Shown: positions 42,256 through 51,256 of the stretch, one piece after another
Layout of the letters: each line of letters starts with the position of its first letter
Numbering within the stretch: position 1 is the stretch's first letter
Origin: Ancylobacter vacuolatus
GTDB taxonomy: Bacteria > Pseudomonadota > Alphaproteobacteria > Rhizobiales > Xanthobacteraceae
Direction: 5' to 3'
Length of the DNA stretch: 64,000 nt
NCBI RefSeq assembly: GCF_030813595.1
Contig: NZ_JAUSUH010000001.1
Span: 1-64,000, forward strand
Notes under the pieces: model-generated
The model's database searches: none
What the model saw: the letters and a program-made list of their open reading frames with translations, nothing else
What the model was told of the DNA's origin: nothing
Position numbers and translations under genes: made by a program

Positions 42256-45200
42256 GTGAAGCGTATTGTTCGTTGGGCCGCGTCGGCGGCCATCGTCGCC
42301 TTGCTTGTGCCGTCGTTCGGCGCGGGGCCGGTCCTCGCCCAGACCTACCAGCCGCCCGAGTTTCGCGAGCCGGTGGTGCTCTCCAGCGTCGATGGCGTGC
42401 TGGAAGTCACGCTCACCGCCCATCAGGGCGAAGCCACGCTCGACACCTCGCCCGTGCCTGTCAAGAACACGCTGCTCTATGGCTATGCGCTGGTGCGCGG
42501 CAAGGCCTCCAACGGCGTGAACGCCAACCGCGACAATTATCCGGCGCCGACGCTGCAGGTGTTTCCCGGCGAGAAGCTGATCATCCACTACGAGAACGGC
42601 CTCGCCGGGCTCGACATTCGCGACTTCTACGATCCGCGCTACACCGCCGTGGGCGGGGAGGTGCCGGTCTATCCCCCGCAGCTCACCGTCTCGCCGGTGA
42701 ACCTGCACACGCATGGCCTGCATGTCAGCCCGAAGTCGAATTCCGACAATGTGCTGCTGCACATGCCGCCGGGCACGGTGAACACCTATGTCTATGACGT
42801 GCCGCGAAACATGCCGCACGGCATCTACTGGTATCATCCGCATCTGCACACGCTCACCTCAGCCCATGTCTATCTCGGCCTTGCCGGCATGCTCGCGATC
42901 GGGCGGACGGACGGCAACCTGCCTGTCGTGACGCAGAAATCGATTCCCGTGCGCAACATGGCGCTGCAGTATAATTTCGTGTTCGACCGCACCGGGCCGG
43001 AGCCGAGCTTCAACAATGCCAGCTGGCCGCAATTCATCAGCACGCTGACATCGCCCCTTGAGGGCGAGCTGGCCGCCGGCACCTATCGCCCCATTCTGGC
43101 ACCGGTGAACTTTGCCGGCTCGGCAAAAGGCACGCGCTTCGCCACCGTCTGGTATTCCGGCCCGCTGTCGATCCATAATATGCGCGGGCGCACCCAGTTC
43201 ATCCCGAACAATCTGCAAAGCTTCACCGCCGCCTCGGGACCCGAGGGCAACGTGCCGGCCGACCCGGCGCTGCCGGACCATCTGCGCGATATCCAGTTCA
43301 CGGTGAACGGCCAGTTCCAGCCGGTGCTGCGCGGCAGGCCGGGCCAGACCGAGATCTGGGTTCTCGCGAACATCAGCGACATGGCCTATATGAGCGTGCG
43401 CCTGACCGAGACGGCGACCGGGCGCCACCCGAAGATCGCCATTGTCGGCCAGGACGGCAATCCGAGCCCCTCCGTCCGCTATCCCGTCGAGGAAAGCGGC
43501 ACCCGCCTCGTCATCCCCCCGGCCTCGCGCTTCGCCATTGCGGTGACGCTGCCGCTGGAGGGCGAATTGGTGCTCGACATGCCCGCGCGCGGCGGCGGCG
43601 CCCGCACCGAGAACGCCCCGGGCATCCTCTACACCAGCAACGGCACGCAGAACCCGCCCGCCGTGCTCGGCACGCTCAGCGTCGCGCCTTCGGCGGTGAG
43701 CTATTATGACGGCTTCTTCCTGTTCCCCACCCAGAAGCTGATGAGCGCGGTGGTGGAAGGCGAAAAGGGCGAGAGCACGCCCTTTGTCGAAGGCCAGCCC
43801 GTCGGCGCCTTCTCCTCCTTCGACGACCTGTCCAAGGTGACGCCTGACGTCACCCGCAACATCCTCATCAATGGCGGCTTCCTCAACGACCTCGCCAGCA
43901 AGGCCGACCCGAAATCCTTCATCTACGCCTTTGACAGCGGCGCCTTCCCAAATGTGCCGCTGATGCAGCCCCGGCTGGATTCGGTCGAGGAATGGGTGTT
44001 CCGAAACGAAAACAATGACGAGCACCCCATCCATGTGCACGTCAACGACTTCCAGATCATCTCCGTCTCCGATCCCACCATCGGCCAGAAGGTGGGCGTG
44101 GTGCAGCAGGGCGTCGACAACGCCAATGTGCCGGCGCCCAATCTCGGCCCCGAGGAATCGGTAATCGAGCCGGGCACCCTCACCATCCGCACCCGCTTCG
44201 AGGATTATGCCGGCCTGTTCGTCATGCATTGCCACCGGCTGAACCACGAGGACAATGGCCTGATGGCGCTGGTCAATGTCATCCCGGCGATCTCTTCCTA
44301 TGCCGTCGCCGTGCCCGGCGCGCCGGGCCGTGCCGCCACGGTGCGGGTGATGGATGGGGACAAGCTGCTGGCCACCGTGACTCCTTTCCCCGGCTATGAG
44401 GGCACGCCCAGCGTCGCCATCGGCGATGTCGATGATGATGGCATCTATGATCTCGTGGTCGGCGCCGGCCCCGGCCATGCGCCTGAGGTGGCTGTCTTTT
44501 CCGGGGCGGTCCGGCAGGGCGGCGGCCCCTTCGCCACCGAGCTGGCGCGCTTTCTCGCCTTCGACGCCGCCGCCACCGGCGGGGTGAGCGTCGCCTCGGC
44601 GCAGATCGACGGCATCACGACCGGCGACAACATCGTCGTCGGTTCCGGTCCCGGTGTGTCCAGCGAAATCCGGGTGTTCGGCTCGAAGCTGCCGGCGGTG
44701 GGCACGGCGCCGGAGCTGTTTTCGACCTTCAACCCCTTCTTTGGCGAGCGTAACGGCGTCACCCTCGCCACCGGCTTCGTCGATTTCACCACCGGCCGGC
44801 AGAGCCTCATCGCCGCGCCCGGTGCTGGCTCGCCCGCATTGGTGAAGGTGTTCGTCTTCCCGCTGCTGAAGGCGATGGAGGGCGAGATCGGCAGCCACGC
44901 GCACCGCAGCAAGGGCCCGCCGCGCCCGGTGCTGTCCACGTCCTTCACGCCGTTCGGTCCGGATTATCGCGGCGGGGTGTCGCTCGCCACCGGCTGGCTG
45001 GCCGGCGTGCTCGGCGGCGCCGAGCGCATCGTCATCGGCCAGCGGGATGGGGCTGAGGTGGCGGTGTTCTCCGCCGGCTCGGCGCTCGATGGCGGGCCGG
45101 CCATGTATCTGCACAGCGCGAGCGCCCACCAGAAGGCCGACTTCACCGAGATGGCGCGCTTCACCCCCTTCGGGGCGGACGCACGCGGGGTGAGCGTCGC

Positions 45201-45381
45201 CACGACGAGCACCACCTCGGGTGCCGATCTGCTGGTCGCCACCGCGCCCGCCGGGAGTGGGGCGAGCGTGCGCCGCTTCGCGATGGAGCGGGCCGGCGAG
45301 GGGGCGAAGACGCTGGCCGCCACGCCGCTCGGTGAGGCGAAGGTTTCGAGCGCCGGCGCCGTGGTCCTCGGCGGCGACTGA
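42256..45381 (+). CDS. Multicopper oxidase fused to a C-terminal FG-GAP-like repeat domain
   Basis: The 1041-residue precursor has a signal peptide (1-29, GPVLAQ). The N-terminal ~690 residues form a multicopper oxidase: NLHTHGLH (His151, His153), YWYHPHLH (His194, His196), EHPIHVHV (His590, 593, 595) and MHCHRLNHEDNGLM (His658, Cys659, His660, His664; axial position Leu669 followed by Met670). All four copper-binding motifs are complete. The last ~350 residues contain FG-GAP/integrin-like repeats (IGDVDDDGIYDLVVGAGPGH), a Ca-binding beta-propeller type fold. Start GTG. Probably oxidises phenols, amines or metals in the periplasm or outside. Convergent with the SDR gene by 3 bp. Confidence 0.88.
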   Translation: MKRIVRWAASAAIVALLVPSFGAGPVLAQTYQPPEFREPVVLSSVDGVLEVTLTAHQGEATLDTSPVPVKNTLLYGYALVRGKASNGVNANRDNYPAPTLQVFPGEKLIIHYENGLAGLDIRDFYDPRYTAVGGEVPVYPPQLTVSPVNLHTHGLHVSPKSNSDNVLLHMPPGTVNTYVYDVPRNMPHGIYWYHPHLHTLTSAHVYLGLAGMLAIGRTDGNLPVVTQKSIPVRNMALQYNFVFDRTGPEPSFNNASWPQFISTLTSPLEGELAAGTYRPILAPVNFAGSAKGTRFATVWYSGPLSIHNMRGRTQFIPNNLQSFTAASGPEGNVPADPALPDHLRDIQFTVNGQFQPVLRGRPGQTEIWVLANISDMAYMSVRLTETATGRHPKIAIVGQDGNPSPSVRYPVEESGTRLVIPPASRFAIAVTLPLEGELVLDMPARGGGARTENAPGILYTSNGTQNPPAVLGTLSVAPSAVSYYDGFFLFPTQKLMSAVVEGEKGESTPFVEGQPVGAFSSFDDLSKVTPDVTRNILINGGFLNDLASKADPKSFIYAFDSGAFPNVPLMQPRLDSVEEWVFRNENNDEHPIHVHVNDFQIISVSDPTIGQKVGVVQQGVDNANVPAPNLGPEESVIEPGTLTIRTRFEDYAGLFVMHCHRLNHEDNGLMALVNVIPAISSYAVAVPGAPGRAATVRVMDGDKLLATVTPFPGYEGTPSVAIGDVDDDGIYDLVVGAGPGHAPEVAVFSGAVRQGGGPFATELARFLAFDAAATGGVSVASAQIDGITTGDNIVVGSGPGVSSEIRVFGSKLPAVGTAPELFSTFNPFFGERNGVTLATGFVDFTTGRQSLIAAPGAGSPALVKVFVFPLLKAMEGEIGSHAHRSKGPPRPVLSTSFTPFGPDYRGGVSLATGWLAGVLGGAERIVIGQRDGAEVAVFSAGSALDGGPAMYLHSASAHQKADFTEMARFTPFGADARGVSVATTSTTSGADLLVATAPAGSGASVRRFAMERAGEGAKTLAATPLGEAKVSSAGAVVLGGD

Positions 45382-45384
45382 GCC

Positions 45385-46146
45385 TCAGGCGATGCTCTCG
45401 CCGCCATCCACCACCAGCGCCTGGCCGGTCATGAAGGAGGAGCGGTCGGAGACGAGGAACAGGATCGCTTCGGCGATTTCCTCGGCGCTCGCCCAGCGCC
45501 CCATCGGGATCTTCTCGCGCACATAGGCCTCGATGGCGGCGCGTCCGCCCATCTGGGCGATGAAGGGTTCGTTGAACGGGGTGTCGACCCAGCCCGGGCA
45601 CAGCGCGTTCACCCGCACATTATGGCGGGCATAGTCGATCGCCATCTGCCGCGCCATGGCGATGACGGCGTGCTTGGAGGTGGTGTAGGCGATCATCTCG
45701 CGGTCGTAGAACACGCCGGAATTGGAGGCGGTGATGAGGATCACGCCGCCGCCCTGCGCCATCATCGCCGGCATGGCGAGGCGCGCCGCGAGATAGGAAG
45801 CCCGCACATTGATCCGCCAGGAGCGGTCCATGCCATCAGGCGCCACCTCGGTGAGCGGCCCGCCGACCTGGATGCCCGCATGGCTGTGCAAGATGTCGAG
45901 GCGTCCGTGACGCTCCAGCGTGCCGCCCACCAGCGCCTCGATGTCGGCATCGACATCGACATCCGTCCGCACCGCCTCGCCGCGTCCGCCGGCGGCATGG
46001 ATCGCCGCCACGGTGGCCTCGCCCGCCTTCCCGTCGCGATCAGCGACGATGACGAACGCGCCCTCGCGCGCCATGGCGAGCGCCCCGGCGCGGCCGATCC
46101 CCGAGCCGGCGCCGGTGACGATGGCGATCTTGTCCTTGAGAATCAT
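45385..46146 (-). CDS. Short-chain dehydrogenase/reductase at the end of the ABC operon
   Basis: A 253-residue classical SDR: TGAGSGIGRAGALAMAREGA, VIVADRD (Asp at the end of beta-2 suggests NAD preference), catalytic Ser in TASNSGVFYD, and YTTSKHAV with Tyr/Lys, then NALCPGWVDTPF and FMTGQALVVDGG. It lies 7 bp after the permease gene on the same strand, so it is probably the last gene of the polyamine-type transporter operon and may act on the imported compound or its product. Exact substrate unknown. Confidence 0.87.
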   Translation of the reverse strand: MILKDKIAIVTGAGSGIGRAGALAMAREGAFVIVADRDGKAGEATVAAIHAAGGRGEAVRTDVDVDADIEALVGGTLERHGRLDILHSHAGIQVGGPLTEVAPDGMDRSWRINVRASYLAARLAMPAMMAQGGGVILITASNSGVFYDREMIAYTTSKHAVIAMARQMAIDYARHNVRVNALCPGWVDTPFNEPFIAQMGGRAAIEAYVREKIPMGRWASAEEIAEAILFLVSDRSSFMTGQALVVDGGESIA

Positions 46147-46153
46147 GATGCAC

Positions 46154-46972
46154 CTATGCGGAGGCCGGGCGGCGCCGGCGGAGCAGCAGCTGCGCCGCGA
46201 TGACGAGGATGATGGACGCCACCAGCACCAGCGCGCCGATGGCGTTGATCTCCGGCGTGACGCCGCGCCTTATCGAGGCGAAGACATACATGGGCAGCGT
46301 GGTCTGCGACCCCGCGACGAAGAAGGCGACGATGAAGTCGTCGAAGGAGAAGGTGAAGGCCAGCAGGAAGCCGGCAAGGATGGCCGGCAGGATCTGCGGC
46401 AGCACGATCGAGCGGAAGGTGGTGAAGGGGCTGGCATAGAGATCGCTGGAGGCTTCCACCATGTCGCGACCGAGCGCGCCGAGCCGGGCCCGCACGATCA
46501 TCGTCACCAGCGCGGTCGAGAACAGCCCATGCGCGGCGATGATCGAGCCATAGCCCAGCGACAGGCGCGGCGGCGCGTCGCCCGGCCACAGCGCCGCGAG
46601 CGCCGGATTGACGATGCCGAACAGCTGCACCAGCGCCACCAGCGTGGCGATGCCGATCACTACGCCCGGCACCACGATGGCGGCGCCGAACAGCGCGTCG
46701 AACACGGCGCGGGTGCGCGGCCCGGCGCGGCCGAGCCCGAGGGCGGCCGCCGTGCCGCACAGCGAGGCCAGCGCGGCGCTGGTCGTCGCCACGATCAGGC
46801 TGTTGGTCAGCGCCTCCATCAGGAAGGTGTTGGAGAGCGCCCGCCCGTACCACTGCACGGAAAAGCCAGTGAAGTCGCTCGCATGCCGCCCGGCATTGAA
46901 CGAGAACAGCACCACCAGCCCGATCGGCAGGTAGAGGAAGCCGTAAACGGCGATGACGAAGGCGCGCATCAT
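46154..46972 (-). CDS. ABC transporter permease, PotC-like
   Basis: A 272-residue permease with six hydrophobic segments and the binding-protein-dependent transport motif EASSDLYASPFTTFRSIVLP (EAA loop). Starts MMRAFVIAVYGFLYLPIGLV and has FSFDDFIVAFFVAG, typical of PotC/PotI. Its two ATGs overlap the upstream TGA (ATGATGA), so it is coupled to the first permease. It forms the inner-membrane channel with its partner for a polyamine-like substrate. Confidence 0.92.
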   Translation of the reverse strand: MMRAFVIAVYGFLYLPIGLVVLFSFNAGRHASDFTGFSVQWYGRALSNTFLMEALTNSLIVATTSAALASLCGTAAALGLGRAGPRTRAVFDALFGAAIVVPGVVIGIATLVALVQLFGIVNPALAALWPGDAPPRLSLGYGSIIAAHGLFSTALVTMIVRARLGALGRDMVEASSDLYASPFTTFRSIVLPQILPAILAGFLLAFTFSFDDFIVAFFVAGSQTTLPMYVFASIRRGVTPEINAIGALVLVASIILVIAAQLLLRRRRPASA

Positions 46973-47841
46973 AGGAGGTCGACCTGTCGGGCGCCGGAGA
47001 GCCGGGCGGTGATGCGGTTGGCGGCCAGCAGCAGCACGACGGCGATGCCCACCAGCGCCACCGCGATGGCCGAGCCGAACGGCCAGTTGCGCGATTGCAG
47101 GAACAGGTCGACCAGCGCATTGCCGATGAAGAACACCTTGCCGCCGCCGAGCAGGGTCGGGATCAGGTATTCGCCCAGCAGCAGGATCAGCACCAGCGAG
47201 AAGCCGGTCATCATGCCGGGCAGGGAGAGCCGCAGGGTGACGCTGAAAAAGGTGGAGAACGGCGTGGCGCCGAGGTCGGCCGAAGCTTCCAGCAGCCGGC
47301 GGTCCAGCCGCTCCAGGCTGATATAGATCGGCAGGATCATCAGCGGCAGATAGCCATAGACGATGCCGAGCAGCACCGCGCCAGGCGTGTTGATGAGGCG
47401 CACATCCGGCAGGCCGACCAGCTCCAGAAAGGCGGGAATGCCGCGCCCGCCGAGAATGTACATCCAGGCATAGGTGCGGATCAGCAGGCTGGTCCAGAAC
47501 GGGATGATGATCAGCGCCACCAGCAGCAGCCGGCGCTGCGGCAGCACCTTGATCGCCAGATAATAGGCGACGGGATAGGCGATGAGCAGGCAGGCCAGCG
47601 CCCCGGCCGGCGCCAGCACCAGCGTGTTCCAGAACGCCGCCGCCCGCGCCGGCAGATTGGCATATTGGGCGAGGGTGAGCGCCGGCTGGTAGCCGCCCGC
47701 CGGCGCCCGCTCGCCCAGGCTGAACACCACGATGGCGATGAAGGGCAGCACCAGGAACAGGAACAGCCACACCGCCGCCGGGGCGAGCAGCAGGGCCGTG
47801 ACCAGTCGCTTGCGGGCGGCGCTCGACATTGCGGGGTCCAT
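46969..47841 (-). CDS. ABC transporter permease, PotB-like
   Basis: A 290-residue permease with six hydrophobic segments. Motifs include IPFWTSLLIRTYAWMYILG, YGYLPLMILPIYISLERLD, the EAA loop LEASADLGATPFSTFFSVTL and GEYLIPTLLGGGKVFFIGN, typical of PotB/PotH. Together with the PotC-like permease it makes the channel heterodimer. It lies 85 bp after the binding-protein gene, with an intervening hairpin. Confidence 0.92.
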   Translation of the reverse strand: MDPAMSSAARKRLVTALLLAPAAVWLFLFLVLPFIAIVVFSLGERAPAGGYQPALTLAQYANLPARAAAFWNTLVLAPAGALACLLIAYPVAYYLAIKVLPQRRLLLVALIIIPFWTSLLIRTYAWMYILGGRGIPAFLELVGLPDVRLINTPGAVLLGIVYGYLPLMILPIYISLERLDRRLLEASADLGATPFSTFFSVTLRLSLPGMMTGFSLVLILLLGEYLIPTLLGGGKVFFIGNALVDLFLQSRNWPFGSAIAVALVGIAVVLLLAANRITARLSGARQVDLL

Positions 47842-47887
47842 CGTGACGGCGCTGGGGAGCGCGGCATGCGCTGCCCGGACAAGGTGA

Positions 47888-47911
47888 GGGGAGCGCGCCA
47901 GCGCACTCCCC
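47888..47911 (-). other. Intra-operon hairpin between binding-protein and permease genes
   Basis: GGGGAGCGCGC and GCGCACTCCCC form an 11-pair stem (one wobble) with almost no loop. It sits just after the solute-binding-protein stop. Hairpins at this place in ABC operons commonly protect the upstream mRNA, raising binding-protein levels over the permeases. No T-tract follows, so it is not a full terminator. Confidence 0.6.
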
Positions 47912-47926
47912 CAGATGCGGCGTGGA

Positions 47927-49090
47927 TCAGGCCGACTTGAAGCGGGCCATCAGCTCGGCGCGGGCCGGGTCGGTCAGCGTCGCCGCCGCGCCGAATTCAA
48001 GCGGGGCGAGCAGATCGGCGGCGGGGTAGAGGATCGGGTTGTCGAGCAGGTCCTTCGGCAGCAGGGCGTTGACGCGCGCATCGGTGGAGGGCGCGCCATT
48101 GGCGATGTGCTCCTTCACCGCCACCTTGGGGTCCATCAGATAGTTCAGCAGCGCATAGGCCGCCGCCTTGTTCGGCGCGTCCTTCGGAATGGCGTAGAAA
48201 TCGGTCCAGATCTCGCCGCCCTCCTTGCCGAGCACATAGTCGATCGCGGGAATGTCGCGGTGCAGCTGGGCGCCGTCATTGGTCCAGCACATGGTCAGCC
48301 AAGCGTCGCCGCTGCGCATGGCGGGCTGGTAGTCGCTGGAAATGGCGAACAGATGCGGCTTCACCTTGAGCAGCAGCTCCTCCGCCTTGGCCAGTTCGTC
48401 CGGCTTCAGCGAATTGAAGGAATAGCCGTAATATTTCAGCGCGTTGCCAATGGTGGTCAGCTGATAGTCATGCACCATGGAGCGGCCGCTGCCGGTAGTC
48501 ATGGCGGTGTCGAAGAAGTCCTTCCAGCTGGTCATCGGCTTGGTCAGCTTAGCCGTGTTCACCGCGAAGCCGGTGGTGCCCCAGTTCTTCGGCACCGCGC
48601 ACAGCACGCCGTTCACTTCGCCCTCGGCGGTGAAGCGCTTGTTCTGCGCGGCGGCGTCGTAATTGGGCAGCTTCGACACGTCGAGCGCATCGATCAGGTC
48701 GAGCTGGCGATAGGTCGAAATGGTGTAGTTGGTCGGCACGAACAGCGACCAGCCGGAGGCGCCGGCCTGCAGCTTGGCCAGCATCTCCTCATTGGAGCCG
48801 AACACGTTCACTTCGACCGCGACGCCGGTATTGGTGGTGAAATCAATGAAGGTCTGCGGGTCGTGATAGTTCGGCCAGGTGGCGATCGACAGGCGGTCGC
48901 CGAGCTCGCCCGCCGCATAGGCCGGCATCGGCCGCAGGCCGAGTTCGCTCGCCAGCACCGCCGTGGCGACGCCGAGGCCGGTCACGCCGAGAAAGTGGCG
49001 GCGGCTGATCGAGCCGCGGCGGAAGCGCAGCAGCTGGTCGATGAATTCCCGCGCCGAAAGGGGCAGGCCGTCACGATACGATTTGGACAT
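47927..49090 (-). CDS. Periplasmic polyamine-type solute-binding protein (PotD/PotF-like)
   Basis: The 387-residue precursor has a Tat signal (SRRHFLGVTGLG, residues 29-40; Ala-rich cleavage region PAYAAGE). The mature protein follows the PotD/PotF pattern: LSIATWPNYHDPQTFIDFTT, VEVNVFGSNEEMLAKLQAG, DLFVPTNYT-like (WSLFVPTNYTIS), and VPKNWGTTGFAVN. Spermidine/putrescine binding is likely, but related members bind other cations or amines. The twin-arginine signal is unusual compared with the Sec signal of E. coli PotD but common in Hyphomicrobiales. Its 5' end overlaps the ATPase gene by 20 bp. Confidence 0.9.
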   Translation of the reverse strand: MSKSYRDGLPLSAREFIDQLLRFRRGSISRRHFLGVTGLGVATAVLASELGLRPMPAYAAGELGDRLSIATWPNYHDPQTFIDFTTNTGVAVEVNVFGSNEEMLAKLQAGASGWSLFVPTNYTISTYRQLDLIDALDVSKLPNYDAAAQNKRFTAEGEVNGVLCAVPKNWGTTGFAVNTAKLTKPMTSWKDFFDTAMTTGSGRSMVHDYQLTTIGNALKYYGYSFNSLKPDELAKAEELLLKVKPHLFAISSDYQPAMRSGDAWLTMCWTNDGAQLHRDIPAIDYVLGKEGGEIWTDFYAIPKDAPNKAAAYALLNYLMDPKVAVKEHIANGAPSTDARVNALLPKDLLDNPILYPAADLLAPLEFGAAATLTDPARAELMARFKSA

Positions 49091-50213
49091 GGCTGGATTC
49101 CCTCTGTCTGGTCTTGTTGTCCGACGCCGGAAACGCCAGCGGCGCGCCGGGGTTGAAGCTGATGGCGACGGGGTCGCCCGGTCTCAACAGATCGCTCTGC
49201 GCCGCGCTGTGATCGGCGGTCGCGAGCAGCGTGCCGAGCAGCGGCACTTCAATGGCGTATTCGGCGGTGGAGCCGAGAAAGATGCGGTTGCGGATGATGC
49301 CGGACAGGCCGGTTCCGCCTGCGGGCGCGCCGAGGCGCAGCGCCTCCGGCCGCAGGCTCACCGCCACATCAGCGCCGGCGGAAACATCGCCGCTCACGCG
49401 GGCGCTGACCTCCATGCCGTTGGAGAGGCGCAGGCGGGCGGCCCCATTGGCGTTTGCCAGCACGGTGCCGTCGAGGAAATTGGTCTTGCCGACAAAGGCG
49501 GCGACGAAACGGTCGGCCGGGCGGTCGTAGATTTCGTCAGGCGCGCCGAGCTGGACGATCCGCCCGCCATTCATCACGCACACCACGTCGCTCATCGAGA
49601 GCGCCTCTTCCTGGTCGTGGGTGACGAGCACGAAGGTGATTCCGAGTTCGCGCTGCAAATTCTGCAGCTCGATCTGCATGTCGGTGCGCAGCTTCTTGTC
49701 GAGCGCGGCCAGCGGCTCGTCGAGCAGCAGCACCGAGGGGCGGTTCACCAGCGCGCGGGCGAGGGCCACGCGCTGCTGCTGGCCGCCGGAGAGTTCGTGC
49801 ACCTTGCGGGCCCCGAAGCCGGCGAGCTGCACCATCGCCAGCGCGTCCGCCGTGCGCCGGGCGATCTCGGACGAGGTCAGCCGCGGGCGGACCTGGCGCA
49901 GGCCATAGGCGACATTGGCGCTGACATCGAAATGCGGGAACAGCGCATAATGCTGGAACACCATGTTGACCGGACGCCGATAGGGCGGCACATCCGCCAT
50001 GTCCGCGCCGCCGATCAGCACCTGTCCGCTGCTCGGCTGCTCGAAGCCGCCGATCATGCGCAGACAGGTGGTCTTGCCGCAGCCGGAAGGGCCAAGCAGG
50101 GCGATGAACGCGCCTTTCGGCACGGCGAAATCGGTGGGATGGACGGCGGTGACGTCGCCATAGCGCTTGCTGACGCCGCGAAACTCGATGTCGAGGGTCT
50201 GCTGGCCTGCCAC
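49071..50213 (-). CDS. ABC transporter ATP-binding protein, PotA-like
   Basis: The 380-residue ATPase has Walker A GPSGCGKTT, Q-loop VFQHYALFPHFDV, signature LSGGQQQRVALARAL, Walker B LLLDEPLAALD, switch His in VTHDQEEAL, and a C-terminal TOBE domain (about 270-365). This is the PotA/CUT1-type ATPase. The start is GTG, six bases after GGAGAG. First gene of the operon ATPase - binding protein - permease - permease - SDR, driven from the region shared with the LuxR gene. Confidence 0.93.
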   Translation of the reverse strand: MAGQQTLDIEFRGVSKRYGDVTAVHPTDFAVPKGAFIALLGPSGCGKTTCLRMIGGFEQPSSGQVLIGGADMADVPPYRRPVNMVFQHYALFPHFDVSANVAYGLRQVRPRLTSSEIARRTADALAMVQLAGFGARKVHELSGGQQQRVALARALVNRPSVLLLDEPLAALDKKLRTDMQIELQNLQRELGITFVLVTHDQEEALSMSDVVCVMNGGRIVQLGAPDEIYDRPADRFVAAFVGKTNFLDGTVLANANGAARLRLSNGMEVSARVSGDVSAGADVAVSLRPEALRLGAPAGGTGLSGIIRNRIFLGSTAEYAIEVPLLGTLLATADHSAAQSDLLRPGDPVAISFNPGAPLAFPASDNKTRQRESSHVQIVS

Positions 50214-50298
50214 CGGGCGCTCTCCGCAGCTTTCCGGCCGCCATCAGCGGCGCGGCCGGGTCATCGTCACATAAAAAGCTAATACCGGCGCGTTTGAG

Positions 50299-50308
50299 GG
50301 TATATACC
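50299..50308. promoter_or_regulatory. Palindrome GGTATATACC in the ABC operon / luxR-type intergenic region
   Basis: A perfect 10-bp palindrome, extended by a further G/T-rich flank (GGGTATATACCTTT), sits in an AT-rich stretch 85 bp upstream of the ATPase start and 46 bp before the regulator start. It is a good candidate operator or -10 overlap for the divergent LuxR-type regulator. Confidence 0.4.
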
Positions 50309-50354
50309 TTTGCAGTGGTAGAAAGAGCCTATATATTCGTCACGAGGGGTATAG

Positions 50355-51251
50355 ATGGTGGGCATTGGCAAGGCCGAAATCGGCCGAGACGGGCAGGAAG
50401 ACATCACGCGGGACGGGGGCGAGCGCCCGTCGGCGGCGCGGCTGCTGGCGCAGGCCATTTCGGCGGCGCATGAGCGCAGCGCCGATGTCCGCACCGGGCC
50501 GGGCGACGATCCGTTCGGCCACGCCCTCATCGCCTGGCTGCGCGCCCATGTGCCGTTCGACCATTGCGTGACCTTCGGCTATCGCGGCACGGCGCGCCCG
50601 CCCGTGCTGTTCGAGACCTTCAACCCGGAAGAGAGTCACGTCTATGTGACGCTCTACCAGGTCGGCCCCTATCTGCTCGACCCGTTCTACCACGCCGCGA
50701 TCGAGCGCGTTGAGGGCTTCCGCCGCATGCGCGAGCTGGCGCCGGACCGCTTCTATGCCAGCGAATATTACCGCTCCTATTACAGCCAGACCGTGCTGGC
50801 CGAGGAGGTCGGCTTCTTCGTGCCGCTGGCCAATGGCGCCAGCGTGGTGGTGTCGCTGATGCGCAAGGCCCCCTCCGGCGCGTTCGGCGCGGCGCAGGTC
50901 CGCCAGTTGCGCGAGCTGGCGCCGATCGTGCTGGCGCTATGCCGCCTGCGCTGGGGCGGCGAGGTCATTGGCGAGGAGGCGCGCGGCCGCCCGGGGCGCG
51001 AGGGCGAGGGGAAAGCCGCGCGGGGGGTGGATCGCGGCACCATCTGGCGCGACCTGGCGCTGACCGCCCGCGAGGGCGAGGTGGTCGACCTCATCCTGCA
51101 GGGCCATTCCGCCGATTCCATCGCCCGGCTGCTGTCGATCTCCGCCGGCACGGCGAAGGTTCACCGCCGCAACATCTACCGCAAGCTCAACATCAATTCG
51201 CAGGCCGGCCTGTTCGCCCATTTCGTCGCGATCATGCAGCGCAAGCCGTAG
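50355..51251 (+). CDS. LuxR-family transcriptional regulator
   Basis: A 298-residue regulator. The C-terminal HTH (about 237-290) is LTAREGEVVDLILQGHSADS followed by IARLLSISAGTAKVHRRNIY, a standard LuxR/FixJ helix-turn-helix. The N-terminal ~200 residues (VPFDHCVTFGYRG, LYQVGPYLLDPFYHAA, YYSQTVLAEEVGFFVPLANG) are a GAF-like sensor of an unnamed class found next to amine transporters, not an acyl-homoserine-lactone domain. It is divergent from the polyamine-type ABC operon (142 bp gap) and probably controls it in response to an imported amine. Confidence 0.87.
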   Translation: MVGIGKAEIGRDGQEDITRDGGERPSAARLLAQAISAAHERSADVRTGPGDDPFGHALIAWLRAHVPFDHCVTFGYRGTARPPVLFETFNPEESHVYVTLYQVGPYLLDPFYHAAIERVEGFRRMRELAPDRFYASEYYRSYYSQTVLAEEVGFFVPLANGASVVVSLMRKAPSGAFGAAQVRQLRELAPIVLALCRLRWGGEVIGEEARGRPGREGEGKAARGVDRGTIWRDLALTAREGEVVDLILQGHSADSIARLLSISAGTAKVHRRNIYRKLNINSQAGLFAHFVAIMQRKP

Positions 51252-51256
51252 AACGC

